The position numbers and the translations under genes were made by a program. The notes under the pieces are model-generated. The model had not been told where the DNA came from, searched no databases, and was given only the letters and a program-made list of their open reading frames with translations. From JAGBWK01 sp964544595 (lineage in GTDB: Bacteria; Bacteroidota; Bacteroidia; Bacteroidales; Muribaculaceae), in assembly GCA_964544595.1 (NCBI GenBank), contig CAZJBM010000009.1, positions 12,190 to 76,189 on the forward strand: 64,000 nucleotides of DNA, read 5' to 3'. Of the stretch, positions 8,789 to 17,600 are shown piece after piece (the first letter of the stretch is position 1; each line of letters starts with the position of its first letter).

Positions 8789-11005
8789 TTAAAGTTTATC
8801 GATGTCTTCTTCGGTAATGCGCTGCAATGCTTCTTTGTCAAGGACTCCCTCGGCTGTAAGGCGCGTAGCCTGATGTTCAAGAGTCTTCTCAAACATATTT
8901 CTAACGGTGCGCGCATTACCAAAATTCTTGTCCTTGCGTGCAACGGTTTCTTCGATTTTGGAGCGAAGGACAGTTGACGCTTCATTCGTGAGGATATATT
9001 GATTTTTCGTGGCGTTAAGCGAGAAAATCTCAAATAACTCATCGGCAGTATAATCGTCGAAATGGATATAGCGGTTGAAACGAGATTGTAAGCCTGGGTT
9101 GGCATCGATGAATGTTTTCATTTCATCTCTATATCCGGCGAGTATAACTACGAGCCTATCTCGGTCATCTTCCATGCGTTTTAACAATGTGGAGATAGCC
9201 TCTGATCCGAAGTCATTGGAATTTCCCTGAACCAAAGAATAAGCCTCATCAATAAAAAGAACTCCGTCGAGAGCTGAATCAATAATCTTATTGGTCTTGA
9301 CAGCGGTCTGACCTACAAACTCAGCGACTAAGCCAGATCGGTCGGTCTCAACGAGGTGCCCTTTGGAGAGTATGCCAAGGTCTTTATAGATTTCAGCAAT
9401 GATGCGGGCTACGGTTGTTTTACCGGTGCCGGGATTGCCGGTAAAAACGCAATGATATGAGATAGGGGAAGTCTTCAGCCCTTGACTTTTGCGAACAAGC
9501 TGAATTTTAATGAAGTTTTGGAGTTTCGCGATTTCTTCTTTGACTCCGGTTATACCTATCAGATTATCCAATTCTTTAGAAACATCTCGGTCGGATGTCG
9601 CCTTCGGCGGAAAAGCTGCGGCATCAGTATCCTTATTTTTGCGCCAATCGAATTTTCCGGGAGCATATTCAGTCCATACCCAAGGTTTGTTCGGGTGCTT
9701 GTCTCCCACTATATGCTTAGTCTTGCTTGATTTTTTAGGTTTATCCTCTGAAAGAATCGTATTAAGAAAATCTTCGGAAAGAGAAACAGTTCTTGGCCTA
9801 AGTCCATCTGCCGAACTTATAAACATCAGTTCTTCCAAGTGATCAAGGAAAACGCCACACTTGTTGAATCCTATTTGCAAATGGCGCTGAAGCTGGGATG
9901 TGGTTATAGTTGATTGAGTGGATACATATTTTAAGCACTCAACGAAGGCAGGGTCTTGAATATATTCATTAAATTTCGCTTTAAGAGTGCTTTTCTGGTT
10001 TAACTCAAATTGTCGATCAGCTACTTCTACAACTTTCAGTTGACTATCATCTTCTACGAGTAAAGATGATTTGCTATTCAGATTCTCAGTTATAAGTGAA
10101 AGGTAGGCAATAGCGAAATTGTTAGTACACAAAAGCTTGGTAAACCAAATTTCAACGCCACCGGGATTTATGGAAAGTTTATTGGTTTGATAAGTGATAG
10201 TGCAAGGGTTATGATTATATCGAGCGTCGGGCTTACCGCTTTTGGTTTGGTACAGATACCTCTTGTTTAGGACAAGTGCATCATGCGGAACATCGAGCAT
10301 CGGATATTCCGTTGTGACGGTGCGAGAATCTGAAACAGTCTCAATATTAATTGATTGGAGGTCGGTAATGATTTCAATATCCGCATTACCCTTGTAAAGC
10401 AACACGAAAGAAGGGTAAAAGAAGAGTGTGCCATTTTTCCCCTTAAATCTTGGTATATCATACGCTCCCACGTTAAGATAGAAAAAAGAGCCGCCTTCGA
10501 TTGAAATCTTTTCGCTTCTGTCAAAAATTGAAGATGAGGATTTTAACTCATCAAATTTTTGGCATAATTGAGAATAGGCGTCGAGCACATTTTTAGGATA
10601 GTCATTAAGAAGGTCATATTCAGTTTCAGAACCTAAAGACGAAATATTCTTGTTGTTATCCTCATAAAAATCCTGCACAAATCTTAAGGAAAAATCCGGA
10701 CGACTTTCAAAACCTTTCTTTCGCGCGGCATATAAATTATATAAAGTCACATATTTATAATTGGCGAGAAATGCCTGATATACCTTACGAATAATCGGGT
10801 CGTTTTCTTCAGCGAGTAGGCTCTTTATGTCGTTTTCCGCTCGTCGGATTTTTTCATCGTATTCTTCTTGTTCAACAGCTAAGGCATTTCCTAATGCCTT
10901 GCGGCAATGGGGAATGACCACTAATTTGTGATAAGATGACTTACAGATTAGATATAACACAAGAATCACAAAAACAAATGCTGATATTTGGAGAAATGTT
11001 CCCAT
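8789..11005 (-). CDS. Membrane-anchored CbbX/SpoVK-type AAA+ ATPase with FtsK-gamma-like winged helix
   Basis: 738 residues. Residues 5-22 form one membrane helix, followed by a charged helix (about 40-75). A beta-rich middle (about 165-300) is not recognised. Residues ~353-408 look like the FtsK gamma winged helix: ITTSQLQRHLQIGFNKCGVF, then LEELMFIS, ADG and RPR. The C-terminal ~250 residues are a CbbX/SpoVK AAA+ module: Walker A GNPGTGKT (523-530), Walker B VLFIDEAYS (582-590), Arg-finger region LQSRFNRY (639-646), sensor 2 GNARTVRNM (696-704). Such ATPases remodel protein assemblies; the gamma domain of FtsK reads DNA polarity signals. Substrate unknown. It follows the K+ channel gene by 23 bases. 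Base composition is AT-richer than the neighbours. Confidence 0.85.
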   Translation of the reverse strand: MGTFLQISAFVFVILVLYLICKSSYHKLVVIPHCRKALGNALAVEQEEYDEKIRRAENDIKSLLAEENDPIIRKVYQAFLANYKYVTLYNLYAARKKGFESRPDFSLRFVQDFYEDNNKNISSLGSETEYDLLNDYPKNVLDAYSQLCQKFDELKSSSSIFDRSEKISIEGGSFFYLNVGAYDIPRFKGKNGTLFFYPSFVLLYKGNADIEIITDLQSINIETVSDSRTVTTEYPMLDVPHDALVLNKRYLYQTKSGKPDARYNHNPCTITYQTNKLSINPGGVEIWFTKLLCTNNFAIAYLSLITENLNSKSSLLVEDDSQLKVVEVADRQFELNQKSTLKAKFNEYIQDPAFVECLKYVSTQSTITTSQLQRHLQIGFNKCGVFLDHLEELMFISSADGLRPRTVSLSEDFLNTILSEDKPKKSSKTKHIVGDKHPNKPWVWTEYAPGKFDWRKNKDTDAAAFPPKATSDRDVSKELDNLIGITGVKEEIAKLQNFIKIQLVRKSQGLKTSPISYHCVFTGNPGTGKTTVARIIAEIYKDLGILSKGHLVETDRSGLVAEFVGQTAVKTNKIIDSALDGVLFIDEAYSLVQGNSNDFGSEAISTLLKRMEDDRDRLVVILAGYRDEMKTFIDANPGLQSRFNRYIHFDDYTADELFEIFSLNATKNQYILTNEASTVLRSKIEETVARKDKNFGNARTVRNMFEKTLEHQATRLTAEGVLDKEALQRITEEDIDKL

Positions 11006-11028
11006 AGTAAGTTGCGAAGTGTATGTAA

Positions 11029-11775
11029 TCAGGAGTTGAGTTTGTTCTCCGATTTTTTGTTTTTAAGTTTTTCAACTGTCTGCAAATAGCTTGCCGTGAT
11101 TACACCCGAGGGCAATGCGATTATTGCAACGCCAACAAGAGAAGACAGCATACTGATAACTTTTCCAAGATCATTATGGGGGTAAACATCTCCATAGCCA
11201 ACAGTGGTGAGAGCAGAGGTTGCCCAGTATAGCGCATCGAAGAAGTTGTCAAACTTGTCATCGACCGAAAACATCAGTAAAGCAGTGAGAATGATGTAGA
11301 AGATGGCAAGAGTCAGCACTGATAGTAAAACTGAACGCTGCTGTTTTAAGACTTGCATAAAGATGCCAAGTTCCTTTGAATATCTACCGAATTTTAATAG
11401 TCGGAATATTTTGAAAAGTCGTGTTACCCGGAAAAGGTGGAATGCCTCGTTGATTACAGAGAAAGTCGGCAAGATTGAAAGCATGTCAATAATTGCCATC
11501 GGAGTTATCGGGTACAGAACGAAGCTGAACCAGCCTTTTCGCATTTTGAAATCTGCCGTCAGCCAACGGAGGACGTAGTCCAGTATAAATAAGCTGACGC
11601 AGCAGTATTCGAGGACTGAGAAGAAAGGTGTATAATTACGAAACGCCAATGGCACAAGACTCAGTACAATAGCAACGAGTTGAAAATAGTCGTAGATACG
11701 GCTGTCTCGTGAACTGTTGTTATTGTGCGGAGTAACAATGAGGAAAACTCGGTGTCGCAGATTAAGTTTATTCAT
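11029..11775 (-). CDS. Voltage-sensor-type potassium channel
   Basis: 248 residues in the inner membrane. Six membrane segments can be followed: S1 near 30-46, S2 near 53-71, S3 near 83-105, and a charged S4 (LFRVTRLFKIFRLLKFGR, basic residues every third position). S5 is LLSVLTLAIFYIILTALLMF, then comes a pore helix with the canonical filter TVGYGD, and S6. The length and layout resemble KvAP-like prokaryotic Kv channels and not two-helix KcsA types. It is the first gene of a two-gene unit with the AAA+ ATPase, with a consensus promoter at 11873-11903. Gating by voltage is inferred from S4 only. Confidence 0.92.
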   Translation of the reverse strand: MNKLNLRHRVFLIVTPHNNNSSRDSRIYDYFQLVAIVLSLVPLAFRNYTPFFSVLEYCCVSLFILDYVLRWLTADFKMRKGWFSFVLYPITPMAIIDMLSILPTFSVINEAFHLFRVTRLFKIFRLLKFGRYSKELGIFMQVLKQQRSVLLSVLTLAIFYIILTALLMFSVDDKFDNFFDALYWATSALTTVGYGDVYPHNDLGKVISMLSSLVGVAIIALPSGVITASYLQTVEKLKNKKSENKLNS

Positions 11776-11872
11776 AGATGCCTGTCGTTACTCTACCAAT
11801 CCTCGGCTTCAATATTCGAGAAAGGGTTAATATAGTGGGCGGTCGGAGTCTGCGCGAGCGCGTAACATCTCA

Positions 11873-11903
11873 CAAAATTACTAATAATATGTCAACTGTG
11901 CAA
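11873..11903 (-). promoter_or_regulatory. Predicted promoter of the K+ channel/AAA+ unit
   Basis: On the minus strand: TTG (complement of 11901-11903), exactly 20 bases, then TAATTTTG (complement of 11873-11880), a full TAnnTTTG match. It gives a leader of roughly 90 bases before the channel start. Confidence 0.7.
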
Positions 11904-11934
11904 GTGGGCGCGCTTAGGGTTGAAGGTCGGATCG

Positions 11935-12030
11935 GGGTTTTCACCATCGGGGGGCACTGGGGGCTGCGGCGCGGGATGGGGGGCGAGGCAAGCGGGATGG
12001 CGGAGTGGGGAGTGGGGAGTGAGGGGGAGG
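11935..12030 (+). other. G-rich low-complexity tract
   Basis: About 95 bases on the plus strand with many runs of three to six G (GGGG at the start, GGGGGGC, GGGGGC, GGGGAGTGGGGAGTGAGGGGG near the end). It lies between the 3' end of the glycosyltransferase gene and the channel promoter, with no coding sense. It could form G-quadruplexes on the plus strand. Confidence 0.5.
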
Positions 12031-12975
12031 TTAGATGCGGGCGGCGATGTTGTAGCGGGGGCGTTGCTTCACTTCGTTGAAGATTTTGCCGACGTATTCG
12101 CCGACGATGCCTAAGCCTATGAGGATGGAGCCGCCGACAAACCATATGGACAGCATTAGCGACGACCAGCCGGGAACGGTAAGCCCCCGGAAGTGGTTGT
12201 AGAGCACGTAAACGGCTATGACAATGTCGATTATGATAAAGGCGACACCAAGCAGGAGGACGTAGCGGATGGGGCGGGAGGAGAAGGAGGTGATGCCGTC
12301 GACTGAGAAGCTGAGCATCTTGCTGAGGGGATATTTCGACTCGCCGGCCACCCGCGAGTCGCGGTCGTAGACGACGACGGCGGTCTTCAGGCCGATCTGG
12401 GGGATTATGCCCCGGAGGAAGAGGTTGCTTTCGCGATACTGGCTGAGGATGTCGAGGGCGCGGTCGGACATGAGGCGGTAGTCGGCGTGGTCGTAGACGG
12501 TGTCGAGGCCCATGAGGCGCTGGAATTTGTAGAACCCGCGGGCGGTAAGGCGCTTGAAGCGGGTGTCGGTGGCTCGGCTGCCGCGGACTCCGAAGACGAT
12601 TTCGGCGCCTTCGCGGAATTTCTCGACCATCTCGATCATGGCCCTTGGGTCGTCCTGGAGGTCGGCGTCGATCGAGATGGCGGCGTCGCAATGGCCGCGG
12701 GCTTCCATGAGCCCGGCGAGGAGGGCGTACTGGTGGCCCCGGTTATGGGCGAGGGATATGCCCCGGACTCGGCTGTCGGCGGCGTTGAGGGAGGCTATGA
12801 CGCTCCATGTGGAGTCTCGGCTGCCGTCGTCGCTGCAGAGGATATAGCTCTCGGGGGAGGCTATGCCGCGGGCGACCATCTCGTCGAGGATGGCGAGGAT
12901 GCGGGGGACGGAAATGGGGAGGGCTTCCTGCTCGTTGTAGCAGGGGATGACGACGGCTATTACGGGGGCTTTCAT
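12031..12975 (-). CDS. GtrB/DPM1-like family 2 glycosyltransferase
   Basis: 314 residues. The GT2 A domain is complete: VVIPCYNEQEALP, DDGSRDSTW, the metal-binding SIDADLQDDP, and a conserved HADYRLMSDRALD stretch. Two C-terminal membrane helices (about 232-252 and 265-288) end in the amphipathic tail GLGIVGEYVGKIFNEVKQRP, which is diagnostic of GtrB/CsbB/DPM-type enzymes. These load a sugar onto undecaprenyl phosphate at the inner face of the inner membrane for glycan decoration. The sugar is not known. It lies 35 bases downstream of the mutarotase gene on the same strand. A fucose link is possible from the neighbours but unproven. Confidence 0.9.
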   Translation of the reverse strand: MKAPVIAVVIPCYNEQEALPISVPRILAILDEMVARGIASPESYILCSDDGSRDSTWSVIASLNAADSRVRGISLAHNRGHQYALLAGLMEARGHCDAAISIDADLQDDPRAMIEMVEKFREGAEIVFGVRGSRATDTRFKRLTARGFYKFQRLMGLDTVYDHADYRLMSDRALDILSQYRESNLFLRGIIPQIGLKTAVVVYDRDSRVAGESKYPLSKMLSFSVDGITSFSSRPIRYVLLLGVAFIIIDIVIAVYVLYNHFRGLTVPGWSSLMLSIWFVGGSILIGLGIVGEYVGKIFNEVKQRPRYNIAARI

Positions 12976-13010
12976 GTCTTGAAGAAGGGGGATAGGGCTG
13001 ATGAGTTATA

Positions 13011-13385
13011 TTAATATAGGCGGAACATACGCTCCATCATGGTCCACTTGGCGTCGGCGGAGTCGTCGGGGTCGCAATCCTGAAAGATCGACATATAGGT
13101 CTCCCACTCTTGCTGGCGGGGGAGGGCCGCGAGGCGGGTCATAGCGGCGTCCCAGTCGAAGTCGACGGGAGTCTCGACGATCATGAACAGGCGGGAGCCT
13201 AAGATGTATATCTCCATCTCAAGGATACCGACCTGGCGGATACCGTCGAGCACCTCTTTCCATACATGGCCCTCGGAATGGCGGAGGCGGTACTGCTCGA
13301 TCAGCTGAGGGTTGTTTTTGAGATTCATCGTGCGGCAAAAACGCTTCACCGGGGCGTCGTATTGTTTGACTTTATAACCTTCCAT
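13011..13385 (-). CDS. RhaM/YiiL-family sugar mutarotase
   Basis: 124 residues, slightly longer than E. coli RhaM (104). The family pattern is clear: NPQLIEQYRLRHSEGHVWKE (with the Tyr/His pair used in catalysis), the alternating strands VGILEMEIYILGSRLFMIVE, and a C-terminal WETYMSIFQ aromatic stretch. RhaM interconverts the alpha and beta anomers of L-rhamnose. Here it is divergent from L-fucose isomerase and the L-fucose permease and no rhamnose genes are in view, so an anomer step for L-fucose is plausible but inferred. It is probably transcribed together with the downstream glycosyltransferase. Confidence 0.85.
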   Translation of the reverse strand: MEGYKVKQYDAPVKRFCRTMNLKNNPQLIEQYRLRHSEGHVWKEVLDGIRQVGILEMEIYILGSRLFMIVETPVDFDWDAAMTRLAALPRQQEWETYMSIFQDCDPDDSADAKWTMMERMFRLY

Positions 13386-13415
13386 GAACGAAAAAGAAGA
13401 AAAAAATGAGGATTA

Positions 13416-13448
13416 TTGCAGTTTTTCGGGCGGTATGTAGTAACTTTG
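13416..13448 (+). promoter_or_regulatory. Predicted fucI-fucP promoter
   Basis: TAACTTTG at 13441-13448 matches TAnnTTTG; a TTG lies 22 bases upstream (13416-13418), slightly longer than the usual 19-21. fucI starts about 70 bases downstream. Confidence 0.55.
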
Positions 13449-13518
13449 TGGGAAATAAGCTCGCTCTAATACCAGCAACAAATTTAAGAAATAAATTTTT
13501 TCTATACCAATATTACCG

Positions 13519-15342
13519 ATGAAAACGAATTATCCTAAGATCGGCATACGCCCCACGATCGACGGCCGTCAGGGCGGAGTGCGCGAAAGCCTCGAAGTAA
13601 AGACCATGGAACTCGCCAAAGCAGTGGCGCGACTCATATCCTCAAATCTGCGCAACGGCGACGGGACGCCGGTAGAATGCGTGATAGCCGACACGACGAT
13701 AGGCCGCGTGGCGGAGTCGGCGGCGTGCGCCGAGAAGTTTGCCCGCGAAGGGGTAGGGTCGACAATCACGGTGACCTCATGCTGGTGCTACGGGTCGGAA
13801 ACGATGGACATGGACCCGCACTACCCTAAGGCGGTATGGGGCTTTAACGGCACGGAGCGCCCGGGAGCGGTGTATTTAGCGGCGGTGCTCGCCGCGCACG
13901 CTCAGAAGGGGCTGCCGGCCTACGGCATCTACGGCCACGACGTGCAGGATCTCGACGACAACACCATACCGGCCGACGTGGCGGAGAAGATACTTCGCTG
14001 GGCTCGCGCGGCGCAAGCCACGGCGACGATGAAGGGGAGGAGCTATCTGTCGTTGGGCAACACGTGCATGGGCATAGCGGGATCGATCGTCGACGCGGAT
14101 TTCTTCCAGCATTATCTCGGGATGCGCACGGAGTATGTTGAGCTCGTAGAGATACTTCGCCGAGTGGATTTCGAGATTTATGACCATGAGGAGCTGGAAC
14201 GCGCGATGAAATGGGTGAAGGAATACTGCATACCTCAGCAGGCCGAAGACCGCAACGCTCGGAAGCCTGTGCCGGAAGGGACCCCGATGACCACCTTCAA
14301 CGGCGAGGGGAAAGCGAAAACCGCCGAGGAGCTTGAAAAAGACTGGGAATTCACGGTAAAGAACATGATGATAATCCGGGACCTGATGCAGGGCAACCCG
14401 AAGCTGCTCGAAATGGGCTATAAGGAGGAAGCGCTCGGCCACAACGCGATCGCGGGAGGCGTTCAGGGGCAGCGACAGTGGACCGACTATAAGCCCAACT
14501 TCGACTTCCCGGAGTCGCTGATGTGCTCGTCGTTTGACTGGAACGGCGTGAGGGAGGCATTCGTGCTGGCAACGGAGAACGACTCGCTCAACGGCGTCGC
14601 GATGCTTTTCGGCCACCTGCTGACCAACCGCGCGACGATGTTCTCCGACATACGCACCTACTGGAGCCCTGAGGCAGTGAAGCGAGTGACGGGCATGGAG
14701 CTGGAAGGGCGCGCCTCGGGGGGTATGATCCACCTGATCAATTCGGGCGCTACGGCTCTGGACGCCACGGGCGCCATGACCGACGCCGAGGGCAACCCGA
14801 CGCTCAAAGAGCCGTGGAACATGACAGAGGAGGACGCTGCGGCGTGCCTGTCGGCTACCCACTGGGCTCCCGCCGACCGCGACTACTTCCGCGGGGGGGG
14901 CTTCTCAAGCAATTTCCTGTCGAAGGGGGGGATGCCTATGACGATGATGCGCGTGAACATGGTGGCGGGTCTCGGCCCGGTGCTTCAGCTCGCTGAGGGA
15001 TGGACAGTAGACGTGGCACCCGAAATACACAAGATACTCGACAACCGCACCGACCCGACCTGGCCCACGACATGGTTTGTGCCGCGCCTTGACCCGACGC
15101 GAGACTGCTTCAAGGACGTTTACAGCGTGATGAACAGCTGGGGCGCCAACCACGGCGCGATCGCCTACGGGCATATCGGGGCTGACCTTATCACGCTCTG
15201 CTCGATGCTGCGCATACCGGTGTGCATGCACAACGTTAAGGATGAGGATATATTCCGTCCGTCGGCATGGAACGCGTTCGGCATGGACAAGGAGGGCGCC
15301 GACTACCGCGCCTGCAAGAATTTCGGCCCGATTTACAAATAA
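13519..15342 (+). CDS. fucI: L-fucose isomerase
   Basis: 607 residues (E. coli 591). It converts L-fucose to L-fuculose in the cytoplasm with Mn2+. The start NYPKIGIRPTIDGRQGGVRE is the FucI signature. Later landmarks are VECVIADTTIGRVAESAACA, the TVTSCWCYGSETMD active-site stretch, GNTCMGIAGSI, LMCSSFDWNGVREAFVLATE and the C-terminal metal-site part SWGANHGAIAYGHIGADLIT. It is the first gene of a unit with fucP, 44 bases apart. The kinase and aldolase for the next steps (fucK, fucA) are not in the window, so they must lie elsewhere or the pathway differs. Confidence 0.97.
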   Translation: MKTNYPKIGIRPTIDGRQGGVRESLEVKTMELAKAVARLISSNLRNGDGTPVECVIADTTIGRVAESAACAEKFAREGVGSTITVTSCWCYGSETMDMDPHYPKAVWGFNGTERPGAVYLAAVLAAHAQKGLPAYGIYGHDVQDLDDNTIPADVAEKILRWARAAQATATMKGRSYLSLGNTCMGIAGSIVDADFFQHYLGMRTEYVELVEILRRVDFEIYDHEELERAMKWVKEYCIPQQAEDRNARKPVPEGTPMTTFNGEGKAKTAEELEKDWEFTVKNMMIIRDLMQGNPKLLEMGYKEEALGHNAIAGGVQGQRQWTDYKPNFDFPESLMCSSFDWNGVREAFVLATENDSLNGVAMLFGHLLTNRATMFSDIRTYWSPEAVKRVTGMELEGRASGGMIHLINSGATALDATGAMTDAEGNPTLKEPWNMTEEDAAACLSATHWAPADRDYFRGGGFSSNFLSKGGMPMTMMRVNMVAGLGPVLQLAEGWTVDVAPEIHKILDNRTDPTWPTTWFVPRLDPTRDCFKDVYSVMNSWGANHGAIAYGHIGADLITLCSMLRIPVCMHNVKDEDIFRPSAWNAFGMDKEGADYRACKNFGPIYK

Positions 15343-15386
15343 CCCCAGCGCCGGCCGAGCCGGCCGCGAAAACAGACACATAGACG

Positions 15387-16676
15387 ATGAACAAGATAGT
15401 AGAGAAGCGTTATCTGCTCACATTCATATTAATCACGGCTCTATTCGCTCTCTGGGGCTTCGCCAACGACATAACGAACCCGATGGTGTCGGCGTTTCAG
15501 ACGGTGATGGAAATATCGGCCACGAAGGCGTCGCTGGTGCAGTTTGCCTTCTACGGGGGCTACGCGACGATGGCAGTGCCGGCGGCGCTCTACATACGCC
15601 GCTACAGCTACAAGAGCGGCATACTCATGGGGCTGACGCTATACGCGGCGGGGGCGTTCATGTTTATACCGGCGGCATATTTCCAGGAGTTCTCGTTTTT
15701 CTGCATATCGCTGTATGTGCTGACCTTCGGGCTGGCGTTTCTGGAAACGACGGCCAACCCCTATATACTGTCGCTGGGGTCGAAGGAGACCTCGACGCGC
15801 AGGTTGAACCTGGCGCAGTCGTTCAACCCGATAGGGTCGATATGCGGCATGTTCGTGGCGTCGTCGTTTGTCTTGGCCAACCTCGACTGCGACAGGCCGG
15901 CTGTGCGCGAAGCGGGCTTCTCCAATCTCCCGGCTGCGGAGCGGCTCGCGATCCGCGACCACGACCTTGACGTGATCCGCGACCCGTACGTGATACTGGG
16001 CTGCGTGGTCGTCGCGATGTTCTTCGTGATACTGTTCTTCGTGAAGCAGAATGGAAGAGCGGGCGAGGGGGAGAAGCAAGGCCACGGCTCGGTAAAGAGC
16101 ACGCTCCGCAACCTGGCTCGCAACCGGGAGTATCGCGAAGGGGTGGTGGCTCAGGTATTTTACGTGGCGGCGCAGATAATGTGCTGGACGTTTATCATAC
16201 AGTATGCCGAGCGGCTTGGGATAGACAAGGCGACGGCGCAGATGTATAACATCGCGGCGATGGGGCTATTCATCTGCGCGCGGTTCATGTGCACGATGCT
16301 GATGAAATATGTCAACTCCCACCGCCTGCTGATGATATTCGCGATCTGCGGGATGCTGACGATCGCGGGGACGATACTGCTGCAGAATATCTACGGGCTT
16401 TACTGCCTGGTAGCGACGTCGTTCTTCATGTCGCTGATGTTCCCCACGATCTACGGTATCGCGCTTGAGCGGGTCGACGCGAAAGACACGTCGCTCGGGG
16501 CTGCCTTCCTGGTTATGGCGATAGTAGGGGGCGCGCTGATGCCTCCGCTGCAGGGTATGATCATAGACCTGGGCACGGTAGGGGGGATGCCGGCGATCAA
16601 CGCGTCGTTCGCCATATCGCTTGTATGCTTCGCCGTCATAGCGGTCTACGGCTATCGCACGCTGCGAAAGTCATAA
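15387..16676 (+). CDS. fucP: L-fucose:H+ symporter (FucP-type MFS transporter)
   Basis: 429 residues with about 12 membrane segments, the size of E. coli FucP. The N-terminal segment TALFALWGFANDITNPMVSAFQ contains the FucP family core with the conserved Asn-Asp pair; FLETTANPYILSLGSKETSTRRLNLAQSFNPIGS, shortened here, is the family's second hallmark. The C-terminal half carries SLMFPTIYGIALE and AFLVMAIVGGALMPPLQG. It imports L-fucose across the inner membrane with protons. It follows fucI at 44 bases and probably shares its promoter. Related family members import other sugars, but the pairing with fucI makes fucose the best choice. Confidence 0.93.
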   Translation: MNKIVEKRYLLTFILITALFALWGFANDITNPMVSAFQTVMEISATKASLVQFAFYGGYATMAVPAALYIRRYSYKSGILMGLTLYAAGAFMFIPAAYFQEFSFFCISLYVLTFGLAFLETTANPYILSLGSKETSTRRLNLAQSFNPIGSICGMFVASSFVLANLDCDRPAVREAGFSNLPAAERLAIRDHDLDVIRDPYVILGCVVVAMFFVILFFVKQNGRAGEGEKQGHGSVKSTLRNLARNREYREGVVAQVFYVAAQIMCWTFIIQYAERLGIDKATAQMYNIAAMGLFICARFMCTMLMKYVNSHRLLMIFAICGMLTIAGTILLQNIYGLYCLVATSFFMSLMFPTIYGIALERVDAKDTSLGAAFLVMAIVGGALMPPLQGMIIDLGTVGGMPAINASFAISLVCFAVIAVYGYRTLRKS

Positions 16677-16681
16677 AGCCC

Positions 16682-16711
16682 TTGATAATCGGAGAAAAAT
16701 CGCTAAATTTA
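16682..16711 (+). promoter_or_regulatory. Predicted promoter of the FHA/PP2C cluster
   Basis: TTG at 16682-16684, 19 bases, TAAATTTA at 16704-16711 (last base off consensus). The first gene starts 22 bases downstream. Confidence 0.5.
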
Positions 16712-16733
16712 CGCTCTCAAAACCTAACCCTGA

Positions 16734-17510
16734 ATGGAAGCGATAAAAAACGTTACGGTACTTATCGGGCGCGAGAACGGCACTAACAGCCTGATATTCG
16801 CCGCGCCGATAGCCGGGAAGATGAAATTGGGCAGACTGTCGGAGCCGGGCACGGTGCCCAACACGGTAAGCCGCTGCGTGGCCGAGAGCCATGTGGCGCA
16901 CTGCCGGCTTGATTTCAACGCCCAGGGGGCAATGACCCTGACCAACCTGAAGCCGGAGAACTGCACCTTTGTCAACGGGCTGCAGATAGAGTCGGCGCGG
17001 ATAAGCAAAGCCGACAGCGTAGAGCTCGGGGCCGACCGCTACGGGGTAAGCCTCAGCCAACTGGTCGCGGCGCTCTCAAAGCTGATGCCGAAGGAGTCGC
17101 CGAAGCCGGTCGACGTAAGGCACTTCAAGGCCGTATGGCGCGAGTATAAGCGGCGGACCGACATGATAAAGAAAAAGCAGCAGCGGCTCGCCATACTCTC
17201 GCGCACGTCGTCGCTGTTCTTCATGGGAGCGGGCGCGGTCGGAGGCGTCGTGAAGTCGATAACGGGGCATGACACGCAGGTGATAGGCAACTGCCTGCTC
17301 GTGTCGTCGTGCATAGGACTGATAGTGCTGCTGGTGTCGCTGTATATGCAGTGGAAATTCAACGCCTCGAAGGAGGCCGACGCGGCGAAAGAGTGGCTCA
17401 AGCGCCACTACCGCTGCCCCAACTGCCACAAAATCTTCCTTCAGGAATACGACATACTGCGCAACGATTACTCGGCTTGCCCGAAGTGCAAATCGGAGTT
17501 CATATACTGA
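16734..17510 (+). CDS. FHA-domain membrane protein with C-terminal zinc ribbon
   Basis: 258 residues. The N-terminal ~105 residues are FHA-like: VTVLIGREN, MKLGRL, the phospho-binding VSRCVAESHVAHCRLDF stretch, then LENC-type NLKPENCTFVNGLQI and IESARISKADSVELG. Residues ~155-200 hold two membrane helices (LFFMGAGAVGGVV and a long NCLLVSSCIGLIVLLVSLYM). The C-terminus is a four-Cys zinc ribbon (CPNCHKIF ... CPKCKSEF). FHA domains bind phosphothreonine peptides, so this is probably a membrane-bound reader of Ser/Thr phosphorylation. It heads a cluster that includes a PP2C phosphatase. Confidence 0.82.
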   Translation: MEAIKNVTVLIGRENGTNSLIFAAPIAGKMKLGRLSEPGTVPNTVSRCVAESHVAHCRLDFNAQGAMTLTNLKPENCTFVNGLQIESARISKADSVELGADRYGVSLSQLVAALSKLMPKESPKPVDVRHFKAVWREYKRRTDMIKKKQQRLAILSRTSSLFFMGAGAVGGVVKSITGHDTQVIGNCLLVSSCIGLIVLLVSLYMQWKFNASKEADAAKEWLKRHYRCPNCHKIFLQEYDILRNDYSACPKCKSEFIY

Positions 17511-17600
17511 CCCGCGGCGGCGGGACGGGCGCGGCTCGTCAGAAAACCGCTCCAGTTAGTCAGCGAAAAGGGCCAATTCGGCTAAAATATGCCCTACGGC

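Noticed and set aside
11778..12114. Small plus-strand frames in the G-rich stretch
   Set aside because: Gly/Arg-rich translations of a low-complexity G tract overlapping the glycosyltransferase end; no start signal.
13876..14862. 328-codon antisense frame opposite fucI
   Set aside because: Shadow of fucI with His/Arg-rich low-information translation.
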